DNA of 64,000 nt from Sphingomonas sp. Leaf357. Lineage in GTDB: Bacteria; Pseudomonadota; Alphaproteobacteria; Sphingomonadales; Sphingomonadaceae. How positions within the stretch are numbered: the stretch's first letter is position 1; each line of letters begins with the position of its first letter. Below the pieces are notes generated by a model. That model was not told where the DNA came from. It saw only the letters and a program-made list of their open reading frames with translations, and made no database searches. Shown here piece by piece: positions 63,999 to 64,000 of this stretch. Where the stretch lies: assembly GCF_001423845.1 (NCBI RefSeq), contig NZ_LMPM01000001.1, forward strand, positions 2,189,398-2,253,397, written 5' to 3'. The translations under genes and the position numbers were made by a program.

Positions 63999-64000
63999 GG

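Overview
The window is a GC-rich (about 65% by eye) alphaproteobacterial chromosome segment that looks like Sphingomonas or a close sphingomonad. The evidence is the long nuo operon running on into birA, coaX, an RNase J gene and a DUF1467 gene; a lexA promoter with the alphaproteobacterial GTTC-N7-GTTC operator; a TonB-dependent receptor with a sphingomonad-style leader; a DUF2336 protein; and many dispersed palindromes of the kind read in translation as HPELVSGS. There is no phage, IS element, CRISPR array, rRNA or tRNA that I can recognise.

Layout. 0-8.3 kb: the 3' end of pgk, a TlpA-like redoxin (-), class I aldolase, a membrane protein, thiE, a GFA-family protein, a RelB/ParE-type toxin-antitoxin pair whose toxin carries an in-frame stop, a DUF882 Tat-exported protein (-), an L,D-transpeptidase, an M23 peptidase, efp and a suhB-like phosphatase. 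8.5-24.2 kb: complete nuoA-N, with almost every junction overlapping and two non-nuo genes inserted, a small membrane protein between nuoD and nuoE and an exported four-cysteine protein between nuoF and nuoG. 24.2-27.8 kb: birA, coaX, RNase J, DUF1467.

28.0-34.5 kb is the most unusual stretch. It holds a divergently transcribed 775-codon membrane coiled-coil protein, an Hpt-like protein whose phospho-acceptor histidine is replaced by alanine, a nucleotidyltransferase-like/membrane fusion, a DUF2336 protein, and a PAS histidine kinase whose H-box histidine is also alanine while its ATP-binding boxes are intact. Two signalling proteins, each lacking the residue that defines its chemistry, lie in one transcription unit. 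This is my best candidate for an undescribed signalling system.

34.5-43.2 kb: an AI-2E family permease (-), a small membrane protein and gltA (-), gltX (-) back to back with comEC (+), lexA (-) with an overlapping double operator, and moeA (-). 43.2-49.6 kb: two polytopic membrane proteins and a TonB-dependent receptor with a strong terminator, lying between moeA and moaC and probably an insertion. 49.6-56.7 kb: moaC, trpC, trpD, trpG, a short antisense exported protein, trpE and a PpiD/SurA-like foldase, all but the exported protein on the - strand. 56.8-64 kb: tpiA, an M17 aminopeptidase (-), membrane PQQ glucose dehydrogenase, a MAPEG protein, a hemerythrin-like protein and rimO (-).

Start coordinates were chosen from Shine-Dalgarno spacing, family length and stop/start overlaps. 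GTG and TTG starts are common, and two genes seem to need a CTG start.
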